Assembly (NCBI RefSeq): GCF_024227715.1
Contig: NZ_CP100448.1
Coordinates: forward strand, 1,240,001 to 1,304,000
Length of the DNA: 64,000 nt
Source: Halomarina litorea
GTDB taxonomy: Archaea > Halobacteriota > Halobacteria > Halobacteriales > Haloarculaceae
Direction of reading: 5' to 3'
A program made the translations under genes and the position numbers. The notes under the pieces were generated by a model. That model ran no database searches, had not been told where the DNA came from, and saw only the letters and a program-made list of their open reading frames with translations. Of the stretch, positions 7,504 to 17,051 are shown piece by piece; within the stretch, counting starts at the first letter, position 1, and every line of letters starts with the position of its first letter.

Positions 7504-9192
7504 CTACCGCCCCCCGTCGGTGGCCGGTCGCTCCCCGGCGTCGAAGTCCCCCCACGCCACGTCGGTCCCGACGGGGTCCGCGTCCCGGTTCATCGTCGTC
7601 GCCTGCAGGGTGTACTTGAGTGCCGCCTGCGAGAGCTGTTCGCCCCACAGGGCGTGGCGCTCGCCCTTCCAGCGCTCCTCGACGAGTTCCGAGAGCGCGT
7701 CGTCCACCGTCGGTTCGTCGTGTGCGGGGTACAGTTCGCTCGCCATCCGGTGACAGCAGAACGCGCCCTGACAGTTGCCCATCGACGCCCGCGTGCGGAG
7801 GCGGACGGCGTTGAGGTCGGTCCCCGACTGGGCGGCGGCGTCGCGCACCTCGGCGCGCGAGACGGCCTCGCACGAACAGAGGACGGGGTTCGGGTCGCAC
7901 GACGAGAGGACGGCCTCAGTGCGCGACCCGAGACGCTGGGAGGACCGCCGGGCGACGGGCGAGCGCAGGCCGAAGCGGCGCATCGCGTCGTCTAAGACCT
8001 CGTGGTCCTCGCTCCCGGGGAGGGGTTCGTCGGCGGTCCGGCAGTCGGCGCGCACGCCGAAGCGCTCGCAGACGTGGTCCGCGATGCGTTCGGCCATCAT
8101 CCGGTAGGTGGTGAGTTTCCCGCCGACGATGCTCGTCATGCCGGGCAGGTCGTCGCGGCCGTCGTGGTCGAGGAGGAAGAAGTCCCGCGTGATGTCCGTC
8201 GGGTCCGCGCTGCCCACCTCGGGGGGTTCGTACAGGGGGCGGACGCCCCAGAACGACCGGATGGTCCGCGCGTCTTCGAGTATGGGGACGAGTTTCGACA
8301 GTTCGTCGATCATCAGGTCCACCTCCCACCCCTCCTCGGGGTAGTCCTCGGGGTCCGTGACCTCCTCGTCGGTCGTGCCGAGGATGCAGGCCGTCTCGTG
8401 GGGAACGATGATGTCGGCGTCCCCCTTCGGCCGACAGCGGTTGACGACGGTGTCGACCTGCCGGGTGTTCATCACGGTCATCACGCCCTTCGAGGGGCGC
8501 ACCTCGATGTCCACGCCCGCGAGGTCACCGAGTCGCCCGGCCCACGCGCCCGTCGCGTTGACGACGTGGTCGGCGTCGATTCGCTCGGTTTCCCCCGCCT
8601 TCCCGTGGGTCCGCGACCCCGGCCCGGACTCGTGGCGAACCGTCACCCCGACGACTTCGCCCGCCTCGATGCGCACGTCGGTCACCTCGGCGTGCGTCTC
8701 GATGCGCGCCCCGTGGCGTTCGGCGTCGACGGCGTTGGCCACGCAGAGGCGGAACGGGTCGATGGCGGCGTCGGGGACGTGGATGGCCCGGTCCACGTCC
8801 GGCGCGAGGTGCGGTTCGAGGTCGCGGGCCTCCTCGCCGGAGAGCACCTCGGCGGGGATGTCGCAGGCGCGACAGCCCGCGAGTTTCTCCTCGAAGTACT
8901 CGTCGGTGTCCTCGGGGCGTTTGACGAACAGGCCGCCGGTCTCCTCGACGCAGTGGCTCGCGACGTCGCGAAGGACGTAGTTCTCCTCGATGCACTCGCG
9001 GGCGGACTTGCGGTCGGAGACGGCGTACCGCCCCCCGGAGTGGAGGAGGCCGTGCATCCGGCCGGTCGTCCCGTGGGTGAGGTTGCCCTTCTCCACGAGC
9101 GTCACGTCGAGACCGCGCATCGCCAGGTCGCGCGCGATGCCCGTCCCCGTCGACCCCCCGCCGACGACGACCACGTGGGCTGGTGCGTTCAC
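7504..9192 (-). CDS. glpA: Anaerobic glycerol-3-phosphate dehydrogenase subunit A
   Basis: This FAD-dependent dehydrogenase oxidises sn-glycerol 3-phosphate to dihydroxyacetone phosphate. The N-terminus has [20 protein letters not shown], a dinucleotide-binding motif. [19 protein letters not shown] and [12 protein letters not shown] are family signatures. The C-terminus carries a BFD-like 2Fe-2S domain with LCSCE and [11 protein letters not shown]. The frame is open back to a GTG at 9225. The GTG at 9192 (562 residues) was preferred because homologues begin just before the Rossmann strand and a GGAG lies 11 nt before it. The gene is first in glpABC; no glpK is in the window. A 16-bp inverted repeat upstream may control it. 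Confidence 0.93.
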   Translation of the reverse strand: MNAPAHVVVVGGGSTGTGIARDLAMRGLDVTLVEKGNLTHGTTGRMHGLLHSGGRYAVSDRKSARECIEENYVLRDVASHCVEETGGLFVKRPEDTDEYFEEKLAGCRACDIPAEVLSGEEARDLEPHLAPDVDRAIHVPDAAIDPFRLCVANAVDAERHGARIETHAEVTDVRIEAGEVVGVTVRHESGPGSRTHGKAGETERIDADHVVNATGAWAGRLGDLAGVDIEVRPSKGVMTVMNTRQVDTVVNRCRPKGDADIIVPHETACILGTTDEEVTDPEDYPEEGWEVDLMIDELSKLVPILEDARTIRSFWGVRPLYEPPEVGSADPTDITRDFFLLDHDGRDDLPGMTSIVGGKLTTYRMMAERIADHVCERFGVRADCRTADEPLPGSEDHEVLDDAMRRFGLRSPVARRSSQRLGSRTEAVLSSCDPNPVLCSCEAVSRAEVRDAAAQSGTDLNAVRLRTRASMGNCQGAFCCHRMASELYPAHDEPTVDDALSELVEERWKGERHALWGEQLSQAALKYTLQATTMNRDADPVGTDVAWGDFDAGERPATDGGR

Positions 9193-9372
9193 GTCGCTCG
9201 GGTCTCCGGGGGGAGGCCACTTCACCCTTCACTCACGCAATCGGACATCTGCGCGGGCACGGCGGCGTCGCGGGTGACGGCCCGGGGTGCGCGTGGCCCG
9301 CTTCGCCCCGACTCGTCCCGCGCTGGACGGTACCGGCCATCACTATCTTTCCCCGCAGGATAAATCGGATAA

Positions 9373-9388
9373 TTAACCGTTTGGTTAA
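9373..9388. promoter_or_regulatory. Perfect inverted repeat, candidate operator between glpA and the receiver gene
   Basis: TTAACC-GTTT-GGTTAA is a perfect 6-bp inverted repeat with a 4-bp spacer in the only A/T-rich patch of the roughly 310-bp region between the divergent glpABC operon and the gene at 9503. On the minus strand it overlaps TTAATTAT, a good TATA candidate for glpA, so a bound repressor would block that promoter. On the plus strand a possible TATA (CGATATACG) lies at about 9410. GlpR or a sugar-responsive regulator is a reasonable guess, but no known consensus was matched. Confidence 0.5.
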
Positions 9389-9502
9389 GCGTATGGAACG
9401 TCGATATACGCACGTACGACGGAACGTGGTGGGGGACAGACACGTCTGCGCCGACGGGGGCGAGTCGGCGGTCGTCCGCCACCGCTCCGATGTAGAGGAA
9501 CC

Positions 9503-10264
9503 ATGAAACAGCACGACTACGGTGGCGACCACATCCCGAGCGACGAACTCTTCGCGGCACTCGCCGACCGGAACCGGCGGAAGGTCCTGTTCCACCTCCG
9601 ACAGAACCGGCTCGCGACTACCGAAGAACTGGCCGCCATCGCGGCCGAGGACGACGAAACGACGACCCGCGACCACCTCCTCGACGACCACCTCCCCATG
9701 CTGGAGGACATCGGTCTCGTCTCCTACGACCGGTTCGCGGACCAGGTCGAACTGACCGCCAACCCCGACGAGGTGGGGGCGTGGCTCGACCTCGCGATGC
9801 GCCGTGACCTGAAGACCGCCCAGCGAGCGACGAACGTCCCCCGTCCGACGGCGACCAGGCCGCGACCGGAGTCGGACGACGACCGCATCCACGTCCTGCT
9901 GGTCGACGACTCGATGGACTTCGTGAGCGCGATGGGCGACCTCCTCGAACGCGAACACGACGACCTCTCGGTCGCGACGGCGACCAGCGCCCCCGACGCG
10001 TTCACCGTCCTGAAGAGTGAACCCGTCGACTGCGTGGTGAGCGACTACAAGATGCCCGGCATCGACGGCATCGAGTTCCTCGACGCCGTCGGCGAGGAGT
10101 ACCCCGACGTCTCGTTCATCCTCCTGACGAACAAGGGGAGCGAGCAGGCGGCGGGCGAGGCCATCGCCATCGGGGCCAGCGACTTCGTCCGCAAGGAGAC
10201 GACGCCCGAGGGGTACGACCGACTCGCCCGGTCCATCCGCGACGCGGTGGCCGGAGACGAGTAA
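9503..10264 (+). CDS. wHTH-receiver fusion (response regulator with N-terminal DNA-binding-like domain)
   Basis: The 253-residue protein combines two domains. Residues 10-95 form a winged-helix segment (PSDELFAALADRNRRKVLFH) of the type common in haloarchaea. A linker rich in Pro and Arg follows, then a receiver domain from about residue 128 (IHVLLVDDSMDF). The phospho-acceptor is D181 in VVSDYKMPG, and the conserved Lys is K211 in LLTNKG. The domain order is the reverse of most bacterial regulators, where the receiver comes first. It lies 9 bp before the hybrid kinase at 10274, so the two probably form a signalling pair in one transcript. The input is unknown. Confidence 0.88.
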   Translation: MKQHDYGGDHIPSDELFAALADRNRRKVLFHLRQNRLATTEELAAIAAEDDETTTRDHLLDDHLPMLEDIGLVSYDRFADQVELTANPDEVGAWLDLAMRRDLKTAQRATNVPRPTATRPRPESDDDRIHVLLVDDSMDFVSAMGDLLEREHDDLSVATATSAPDAFTVLKSEPVDCVVSDYKMPGIDGIEFLDAVGEEYPDVSFILLTNKGSEQAAGEAIAIGASDFVRKETTPEGYDRLARSIRDAVAGDE

Positions 10265-10273
10265 CCCCGGGCG

Positions 10274-13200
10274 ATGGCCGAGCAGAACGCCTCCGACGCG
10301 AATCGCGGGGCTGACCGGCCGGGAGCGGACGCGATTCGCCTCCTCTACGTCGACGACGACCCCGCGTACCTCGACACCGCGCGGGCCTTCCTCGAACGCG
10401 AGTACGCCGACGTGGTCGTCGACGCGGTCACCGACGCCGCCACCGCTCTCGACCGACTCGACGGCGCCGACTGCGTGGTGAGCGACTACGAGATGCCCGG
10501 GATGGACGGCATCGAGTTCCTCCGGGCGGTCCGTGTCAGGGACCCGACGCTCCCGTTCGTGCTGTTCACGGGGCGCGGCGGGGCGACCGTCGAACGGGCC
10601 GCCCGCGAGGCCGGAGCGACCGACTACCTCCGGAAGGGCGGGGGCACGGCGGCGCTCGAGACGCTCGGCCAGCGACTCCGCGAGGCCGTCGCCAGCGCCC
10701 GGGTCAGGACGACTGGCCCGTCTCCGGGAGACGGCGAGACACGACCGGGCGGCGGCTTCTATCGCACCCTCGTCGAGCAGAATCTCGTCGGCATCTACCT
10801 CATCCAGAACGACCGGTTCCGGTACGTCAACCCCCGGCTCGCGGAACTGTTCGGCTACGAGCAGTCCGAACTGCTGGACGGTATCTCGCCCGCGGACCTC
10901 GTCTCCGAGTCCTACCGCGACGTCGTCAGGAGCCGGCTCCGCGACCGCCTCGAAGGGCGGGTTTCCGACGCCCAGTACGTCTTCGAGGGACTCCGCAAGG
11001 ACGGGTCGACGCTCTTCGTGGAGGTCCACGGGAGCTACGTCGAGTACGAGGGCGCCCCCGCCGTCCTCGGGTCGCTCATCGACGTGACCGAACGCGAGGA
11101 GCGCCGCGAGGAACTGCTCCGCTACCGGGAGATGCTCGAGGCCATCGGCGACGGCCTCTACCTCCTCGACCTCGATGGCCGCCTCATCGACTGCAACGCC
11201 GCCGTCGAGAGCATCACGGGCTACGACCGGACGACCCTCCTCGGCGAACACGTCTCGCTGGTCCTCGACGGCACGGAGGTCGAGCGTATCGAGACGGTCA
11301 TCCACGACCTGATGGAGAGCGGGGCGACCCACCGGGTCACCCAGACGCAGGTCGTCATCGTCCGCCGGGACGGCGAACGGGTCCCCTGTGAACTCACCCT
11401 CTCGTTCCTCCCGCGGGGTCCCGAGGGGAAACTGCGGGGCACCGTCGGCATCCTCCGGAACGTCTCCGAGCGCCGACAGCGCGAGCGCCGCTACGAGGCC
11501 ATCTTCGACCAGACCTACCAGTTCACCGGGTTGCTCTCGCCCGACGGCACCCTGCTGGAGGCCAACGAGACGGCGCTCGCGTTCGGCGGCCTCACGCGCG
11601 AGGCCGTCGTCGGCAAGCCCATCTGGGAGACGGGATGGTTCGCGGACGACGACGCGACGCAGGCGATGTTGCGCGACCTGGTCGAGCAGGCCGCGGGCGG
11701 CGAGTTCGTCCGCCGCGAGGTCGAAGTCCACGGGCCGACCGACGTGGTGACGACCGACTTCTCCATCAAGCCGGTCACGGACGAGAACGGCGAGGTGGAC
11801 CTGCTCATCCCGGAGGCGCGCGACATCACCGAGCGGGTCCGCATCGAACGGGAACTCCGCGAGAGCCGCCGGCAGTACTCCACGCTGCTCTCGAACCTGC
11901 CGGGGATGGCCTACCGCTGTACGAACGAACCCGACTGGCCGATGGAGTTCGTCAGCGACGGGAGCCGCGAACTCGCGGGCTACCCCCCGCGGGCCATCGA
12001 GGCCGGCGACCCGACGTGGGGGGAGGTCGTCCACCCCGACGACCGCGAGGCCGTCTGGGAGACCGTCCAGACCGCGCTCGACCGCCGACACCCGTTCGAA
12101 CTGACCTATCGCATCCGAACGAGCGCGGGCGAGGTGCGCTGGGTCTGGGAGCAGGGACAGGGGGTGTTCGACGACGGCGAGGTCCGGGCGCTCGAGGGGT
12201 TCATCGCCGACATCACCCAGCGCCACCGGATGGAGCGGGAACTCCGGGCGGGCGAACGCGCCCTCCGTCGTCTCGCGGACGTCGCCTCGCGCATGGACCT
12301 CACGTTCGACGAGAAGCTCCCTCGCATCCTCGTCATCGGCTGTGAACGGCTGGGGATGGACAACGGGCACCTGACGCGGGTCAGCGAGGCCGCCGACGAA
12401 CGGGAGGTGGTCGCCACCAGCGGCGACCACGAACTGACCCCGTCGGGGGTGACGTCCCTCTCGACGACGCCCTGCGCCCGGACGGTCGCCGCGCGCTCGG
12501 TCCACAGCGTCCACGACGCGGCCCGACTCACCGACGGAGGCGACCGATGGGGGTCGCTCGGGTCGTACATCGGCGTGCCGATGGTGACCGACGACGAGGT
12601 GGTCGGGACGCTCTGTTTCGTCAGCGACGCCCCCCGAGAGACGTTCAGCGACGCCGAACAGACGTTCGTGAGCCTGATGCTCCAGTGGATTCGTTTCGAG
12701 GTCGAACGCGAGACCCACGAGCGTCGGCTACGCCGTGAGAACGAGCGACTGGAGGACTTCGCGAGCATCGTCAGCCACGACCTGCGCAATCCGCTGGACG
12801 TCGTCTCGCTGAACCTCGACCTCGCCCGTCGCGACGAGGACCTCACCCGACTCGACGCCATCGAGCGGGCGACCCGGCGGATGAACGGCCTCATCGACGA
12901 CCTGCTCACCCTCACCCGCCAGGGACGGGTCGTCGGCAAGACGACCCTCGTCGACCTGGAACGGGTCGCCCGAGCGGCCTGGGAGAGCGTCGACACCCGC
13001 GGGGCGACGCTGGAGATCGCCCCCGACGTCGGGTCGGTTCCGGCCGACGAGGCACGACTGCTCCGGGTCTTCGAGAACCTGTTTCGCAACGCGGTCGAAC
13101 ACGCCGGGGACGTGACCGTGCGGGTGGGACCGCTCTCCGGCGGGTTCTACGTCGAGGACGACGGGCCCGGCATTCCGCCCGAGGAGCGCGAGGCGGTGTT

Positions 13201-13378
13201 CGACCACGGCCACACCACCCGGCAGGGCGGCACCGGCCTCGGCCTCGCCATCGTCCGCGACATCGTCGAGGCCCACTCGTGGGCCGTCGCCGCCACCGAG
13301 GGCGAGACGGGCGGCGCGCGGTTCGAGGTGGTCGACGACCGGCCGTCGCTCCCGACGGGGGACGACGTGCTCGGGTGA
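10274..13378 (+). CDS. Hybrid sensor histidine kinase: receiver, four PAS, GAF, HisKA, HATPase
   Basis: The 1034-residue protein has no transmembrane segment, so it should sense inside the cell. In order it shows a receiver (about 20-140, D71 in VVSDYEMPG); PAS domains at about 158-275, 283-395, 400-525 and 530-655, the last with the WGEVVHPDDREAVWE signature; a GAF domain to about 815; HisKA with H835 in IVSHDLRNPLDV; and an HATPase with DDGPGIPPEEREAVFDHG and GGTGLGLAIVRDIVEAH. An N-terminal receiver ahead of PAS domains is typical of haloarchaeal hybrid kinases. It follows the wHTH-receiver gene after 9 bp; that protein is the most likely partner. The signal is unknown. Confidence 0.92.
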   Translation: MAEQNASDANRGADRPGADAIRLLYVDDDPAYLDTARAFLEREYADVVVDAVTDAATALDRLDGADCVVSDYEMPGMDGIEFLRAVRVRDPTLPFVLFTGRGGATVERAAREAGATDYLRKGGGTAALETLGQRLREAVASARVRTTGPSPGDGETRPGGGFYRTLVEQNLVGIYLIQNDRFRYVNPRLAELFGYEQSELLDGISPADLVSESYRDVVRSRLRDRLEGRVSDAQYVFEGLRKDGSTLFVEVHGSYVEYEGAPAVLGSLIDVTEREERREELLRYREMLEAIGDGLYLLDLDGRLIDCNAAVESITGYDRTTLLGEHVSLVLDGTEVERIETVIHDLMESGATHRVTQTQVVIVRRDGERVPCELTLSFLPRGPEGKLRGTVGILRNVSERRQRERRYEAIFDQTYQFTGLLSPDGTLLEANETALAFGGLTREAVVGKPIWETGWFADDDATQAMLRDLVEQAAGGEFVRREVEVHGPTDVVTTDFSIKPVTDENGEVDLLIPEARDITERVRIERELRESRRQYSTLLSNLPGMAYRCTNEPDWPMEFVSDGSRELAGYPPRAIEAGDPTWGEVVHPDDREAVWETVQTALDRRHPFELTYRIRTSAGEVRWVWEQGQGVFDDGEVRALEGFIADITQRHRMERELRAGERALRRLADVASRMDLTFDEKLPRILVIGCERLGMDNGHLTRVSEAADEREVVATSGDHELTPSGVTSLSTTPCARTVAARSVHSVHDAARLTDGGDRWGSLGSYIGVPMVTDDEVVGTLCFVSDAPRETFSDAEQTFVSLMLQWIRFEVERETHERRLRRENERLEDFASIVSHDLRNPLDVVSLNLDLARRDEDLTRLDAIERATRRMNGLIDDLLTLTRQGRVVGKTTLVDLERVARAAWESVDTRGATLEIAPDVGSVPADEARLLRVFENLFRNAVEHAGDVTVRVGPLSGGFYVEDDGPGIPPEEREAVFDHGHTTRQGGTGLGLAIVRDIVEAHSWAVAATEGETGGARFEVVDDRPSLPTGDDVLG

Positions 13379-13468
13379 CGGACGCGCGACGGGAGCGCAG
13401 CGCGTCGAGAAGAGGAGGCGGTGCGGTCGCTCGGCGGTTCGGTGGTCCCGGAGAACTCGGCTCGTCGG

Positions 13469-13570
13469 TTACTCCTCGGGGTGCTTCTCCTCGCCTCGTT
13501 CCCAGACTCGGTCGACTCGCTCCCCGCTCGGGGGTGTGTGGCTCACGTCTTTCAGCGTCTCTCGGGCCAT
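13469..13570 (-). CDS. Small hypothetical protein, 33 residues, with its own promoter
   Basis: A short frame in the 338-bp gap between the kinase and the pilin-like gene encodes MARETLKDVSHTPPSGERVD followed by a charged tail ending EEKHPEE. Third codon positions are mostly G/C, as in neighbouring genes. A TATA-like CCTTAAGTA (13596-13604, minus strand) lies about 30 bp before the ATG, the spacing of a leaderless haloarchaeal transcript. I recognise no family and see no cysteines or membrane segment. The remainder of the gap (13605-13716) is the promoter region of the gene at 13717, including TTTTATGC near 13685. Confidence 0.5.
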   Translation of the reverse strand: MARETLKDVSHTPPSGERVDRVWERGEEKHPEE

Positions 13571-13716
13571 CGTGCGAAGTGATAGCAACGCTCGCTACTT
13601 AAGGCCTTCATGAGTGTGACAATGACACCTTAGAGAACCTTAATCGATTCCCGGGGCGGCGGCGAAATCCGTATAGCCGCTTGTTTTATGCTTACGGGAA
13701 TATCACGTAATACGAT

Positions 13717-15282
13717 ATGAGTTCGCCGTCGGCGAGTGGACGGTCTATCGGGGCTGCGCGCGGGGAAGCGTCGGTCATCGGGGTCGTCCTGCTCCTCGGG
13801 TTGACGCTGCTCGGGACGACCGCGGTGGTGGCCCTCGGGTCGGTGGCACTGGAGGACACGCAACAGCGGTCCGAACTCCAGCGAGGGGAACATGCGATGG
13901 CACAGTTCGACTCGCGGGCCGCGCAGGTCGCACTGGGCGACAGTACCACGCAGACGGTGTCGTTCGCCGGCGGCAGGGGGGAGTACTCGACGGACCCGAC
14001 GGCCGGCCGTATCACCATCACGCACGCCAACTACGACGGGGGAGTCGACAACGGGTCGACCGACGAGGACGAGGAGTTGTACTCCGGGACGCTCGGGACC
14101 GTCACCTACCGCAACGGCGACACCGTCATCGCCTACCAGGGCGGCGGCGTCTGGCGGAAGGCCGGGGCGGAGGGGACGCAGATGGTCTCCCCGCCCGAGT
14201 TCCACTACCGCGGGGGGACGCTGACCCTTCCCGTCATCCAAGTCACCGAGGGTGGCGGCGGCGCGGGCCAGGTGCGAGCCGTCGTCGAGAAGTCCGCGCC
14301 CGTCTCCGTGCAGTACCCCAACGGCACTGCCACCTACGACGACGGGACGCAAACCTACGGTAACCCGCTCTCGGAGGGGTACGTCGTCGTCACCATCGAG
14401 AGCGAGTTCTACGACGGGTGGGCGGAGTACTTCCGCGACCGGACTGACGGCAATGTCACCGAACACCCCGCCGACGAGAAGGTCACGCTGGAACTCACCA
14501 CGAAGGGGTCGACTGGGAAGTTCTCGATGCCGAGCGACCAGAGCAACGGCGGCGGCGGCGTCCGCGTCCAGGGTATCGACGTGGGCCACGCGCTGACGGA
14601 TTTCTCGTTCACCATCGAACCGAAGGGGGACCAGGAGTCGGGCTTCAACAACCTCCGCTGGTCGCTGTACACCGAGAGCGGCCAGCAGAAGTTCGAGATT
14701 GGACTCAGGAGCAACGGCAACGCGGACTGTGACGCCGTCGATGACACGACGAAGTCCGTCGACCTCAACGTCTACTACAGTGATGACGGACACTCCTCGT
14801 ATCAGGCCTGGAGCGGGACGGCCCCCATCGACTGTAGTGTCGACGAGGACGGAGACGACGACCCGGAGGCGCGTATCACGCTTGACCTCGTGGACGCCGA
14901 CACGGACGACCAGAACCTGACGTACAGCAAGGTCGATCCCAGTTCGCTCACCCACTACAAGAACGATTTCAGCAAGAACGACCTCCAGCCGATCGGTAAC
15001 CTCAGTGACCACCCGGGTGCGGCTTCCGAAGGCAACCACGCCGTCCGGTCGTACGATCCGGCGGTTCCCGCCCTCGACACCGAAGTCATCGACTTCGTCG
15101 TCGCCCACTACTTCGCGGAACTCGGTCCCACGTTCGAACTCCGAATCGCGGACCAGCAGAGCGGCGGGGCCGCCGGGGTGGACGAGGACGCCTCCGGCGG
15201 AGTCATCGAGTACGACGGTGGCGACCGCGTCGTGACGTACCTCCACATCACGGAGAACGGCATCGCGGTCCGATTCGAGTAG
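13717..15282 (+). CDS. Large pilin-like exported protein (DUF7289-type)
   Basis: The 521-residue protein starts with a short basic leader and one hydrophobic segment (ASVIGVVLLLGLTLLGTTAV, residues 22-41), the arrangement of archaeal type IV pilin-like proteins processed by a prepilin peptidase. The rest is a long, Gly-, Thr- and Asp-rich extracellular domain with no recognisable enzyme motif. After the helix it continues ALGDSTTQTVSFAGGRGEYS, which resembles the layout of the smaller protein encoded at 15809. It is transcribed toward the pilus operon, with 526 bp between the two 3' ends. A role as a minor pilin or surface subunit is inferred. Confidence 0.75.
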   Translation: MSSPSASGRSIGAARGEASVIGVVLLLGLTLLGTTAVVALGSVALEDTQQRSELQRGEHAMAQFDSRAAQVALGDSTTQTVSFAGGRGEYSTDPTAGRITITHANYDGGVDNGSTDEDEELYSGTLGTVTYRNGDTVIAYQGGGVWRKAGAEGTQMVSPPEFHYRGGTLTLPVIQVTEGGGGAGQVRAVVEKSAPVSVQYPNGTATYDDGTQTYGNPLSEGYVVVTIESEFYDGWAEYFRDRTDGNVTEHPADEKVTLELTTKGSTGKFSMPSDQSNGGGGVRVQGIDVGHALTDFSFTIEPKGDQESGFNNLRWSLYTESGQQKFEIGLRSNGNADCDAVDDTTKSVDLNVYYSDDGHSSYQAWSGTAPIDCSVDEDGDDDPEARITLDLVDADTDDQNLTYSKVDPSSLTHYKNDFSKNDLQPIGNLSDHPGAASEGNHAVRSYDPAVPALDTEVIDFVVAHYFAELGPTFELRIADQQSGGAAGVDEDASGGVIEYDGGDRVVTYLHITENGIAVRFE

Positions 15283-15808
15283 CGCAGTTCCTCACCCAGT
15301 CTCCGGCTCGGGCCACCAGCCGAGGCTCGTCCCGCGGTCCCACCGTGACGACACCGGTCGTTCCAGCACCGACCTCTCACCTGGCGAGACACCGTCCCCT
15401 CCGCCGCTCGCCGCCGGCCCCGTGAGTCTCGGAGCGCCAGCGGGCCGTCCGCACCGACAGCCTCCTTCCCCCGCTCACCCCCGTCGCATCTCCGGCCGAC
15501 CCGTGGCCGACACCGTTCGGCCGGTTCGTCACTTCGGGGGACGCAGTGGGCAGGTCCCACGTGCGTGCTCCGCGCTCTCCGCCGTCGGAGCGTCCCGAGG
15601 AGTTCGCGTGGCTCACGACGAGTGGTCGGCGTCCCCCAGTCGTCCGCGGCGGGCGGACCGGCAAACCCACTGTCTGAGTCGTCCCATCCCCACCCCTCCT
15701 GGCCGTCGCGAATAGCGCGGAGGGGGACGAAAGAGAGACGACACGGACCGCCGGTAGCCGGTGGCGGTCGAGGGGAACGGGACCGGCATACGGGGCCCCC
15801 GGGCCGGG
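15283..15808. other. Convergent intergenic region, 526 bp, no gene seen
   Basis: This stretch lies between the 3' ends of two convergent pilin-like genes. It has open frames on both strands, but they show the composition of random G+C-rich DNA, no start with a promoter, and no family resemblance. I see no strong terminator hairpin or repeat. It is unusually long for a tail-to-tail gap in this window and may hold a decayed gene or a 3' UTR. Confidence 0.5.
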
Positions 15809-16597
15809 TCAGACGGTCAGTTCCACGTCGATACCCGTCGAGGTGAGGTAGAGCGAGTCGGACTTGACGGTGCAGACCACCTCGCTGCGACCGCCGCCGA
15901 GGTACGTCGTCGTGCAGAGCGGGTCGGCGGGAGTCCAGTCTGCTCCAGCCCACGTCACCCGGTCGTTGATGTACCGCTCCCACATGGCCGCCCGCGGGGT
16001 GGTCGTCTCGATGCGGAGGGTCATCTTCGGGTTCGAGTTGTTTTGCACGAGCAACGCCTGGCCCGTTCTGACCCCACGGACCAGCGCCGTCGCGTCGCCG
16101 GTCACCGACGACTGTCCCGTGTTGCTGGTGACGACGTACGAGAGAACGACTACCTGGTCACTGAACAGAAGCGGTGGTTTGGTGACCATCCGGGCATAGC
16201 CGTCGGCCGACCGGACGACCGCCCCTCCCTCGTAGACGAGGTCCGTCCCCGCCGCCGAGAACACCACCGGCTGGAGGTTGGCCTCGTAGTATATCTGTTC
16301 CCCGGCTTCGTCGGTGTCGTTCTCGATGGAGACGTTCATGGACGTCGTCTCGCCGAACGAGAGGCCGGCATCTGCGAGTTTGATCTCGGTCTTGCGGCTG
16401 GGTGCGCCCTCGCGGTAGATGTCGGCCATGTTGTCGCCGAGGACCTCGAACGCCCGTTCGGCGTTGTCGACGCGTTCGGCGTTACGTGCGCTCTCGAGTC
16501 CAGTGAACCCGACAGCGTAGACGACGCCCGTCGTCGCCGCGATGAGCGAGAACACGAGGACGAACGCGACCACGTCGCTCACGCCGCGGCTATCCAT
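15809..16597 (-). CDS. Pilin-like protein of the PilB/PilC operon (DUF7289-like)
   Basis: The 262-residue protein begins MDSRGVSDVVAFVLVFSLIA, a short leader followed by a hydrophobic helix to about residue 31, as in class III signal peptides of archaeal pilins. It then has ERAFEVLGDNMADIYREGAP and a mostly beta, Thr- and Asn-rich extracellular part. Near the C-terminus two or three cysteines (CTTTYLGGGRSEVVC) could form a disulfide. It is the last gene of the pilus operon, and its ATG overlaps the end of the preceding gene by 8 nt. Most likely it is a minor pilin or tip component; direct evidence of function is lacking. Confidence 0.78.
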   Translation of the reverse strand: MDSRGVSDVVAFVLVFSLIAATTGVVYAVGFTGLESARNAERVDNAERAFEVLGDNMADIYREGAPSRKTEIKLADAGLSFGETTSMNVSIENDTDEAGEQIYYEANLQPVVFSAAGTDLVYEGGAVVRSADGYARMVTKPPLLFSDQVVVLSYVVTSNTGQSSVTGDATALVRGVRTGQALLVQNNSNPKMTLRIETTTPRAAMWERYINDRVTWAGADWTPADPLCTTTYLGGGRSEVVCTVKSDSLYLTSTGIDVELTV

Positions 16598-17051
16598 CGG
16601 TCACCTCCAGTCCGGTCGCCGGGTCGTACGTGACGACGACCCGATCCCCCGTGAGCGACGACTCGACGAGCGTCGACTGGAGCGCCATGTCCACCTCGAC
16701 GGTCACCGAGGGGTTCGACGTGCTGAGTCGGAGATAGGTGTCTGTCGGCGGGAAGTTCTCCGGGTCGTCGACGACCACCTCGACGGTGTAGGTCGCCCCG
16801 GCGACTGTCGGGGGGACGTCCCGGCGGATAGCGAACGTGGCGTCCCCCGCCTGCGCGAGGCGGTCGGCCGCGCTCACGTCCGCGGCGACCATCTGGCCGA
16901 CGACCTGCAACTCCGAGCGAATCGTCCGCTCGCGCTGGTCCTCGACCATCCCACCGGCACCCATCAGGAGACCGGTGATGAGGATGCTCGTGATGCCCAG
17001 CGTGAGGACGTAGCCGAGAGTCGTCGAGGTGGCGCGGGTGTCGCGAGTCAC
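16590..17051 (-). CDS. Small pilin-like protein of the pilus operon (DUF7266-like)
   Basis: The product is about 153 residues. It has an N-terminal hydrophobic segment (TTLGYVLTLGITSILITGLL) followed by a helix with GGMVEDQRERTIRSELQVVG and a predicted beta-rich C-terminal domain. The helix-then-beta layout matches archaeal type IV pilin-like subunits. The frame opens with a GTG at 17060, but the GTG at 17051 overlaps the upstream stop as GTGA, so that start was preferred. It is the sixth gene of the operon and overlaps the next gene by 8 nt. Function beyond pilus assembly is unknown. Confidence 0.77.
   Translation of the reverse strand: MTRDTRATSTTLGYVLTLGITSILITGLLMGAGGMVEDQRERTIRSELQVVGQMVAADVSAADRLAQAGDATFAIRRDVPPTVAGATYTVEVVVDDPENFPPTDTYLRLSTSNPSVTVEVDMALQSTLVESSLTGDRVVVTYDPATGLEVTDG

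Noticed and set aside
9233-12718. A 1161-codon open frame on the minus strand.
   Set aside because: It covers the receiver and hybrid kinase genes on the other strand and shows no domain; it is a composition shadow.
13630-15246. A 538-codon frame opposite the pilin-like gene.
   Set aside because: The plus-strand frame has a clear signal helix and regular domain structure, while this one has none.
15377-15715. Small frames of 90-100 codons on both strands in the convergent gap.
   Set aside because: Composition is that of random G+C-rich DNA, there is no promoter and no recognisable pattern.
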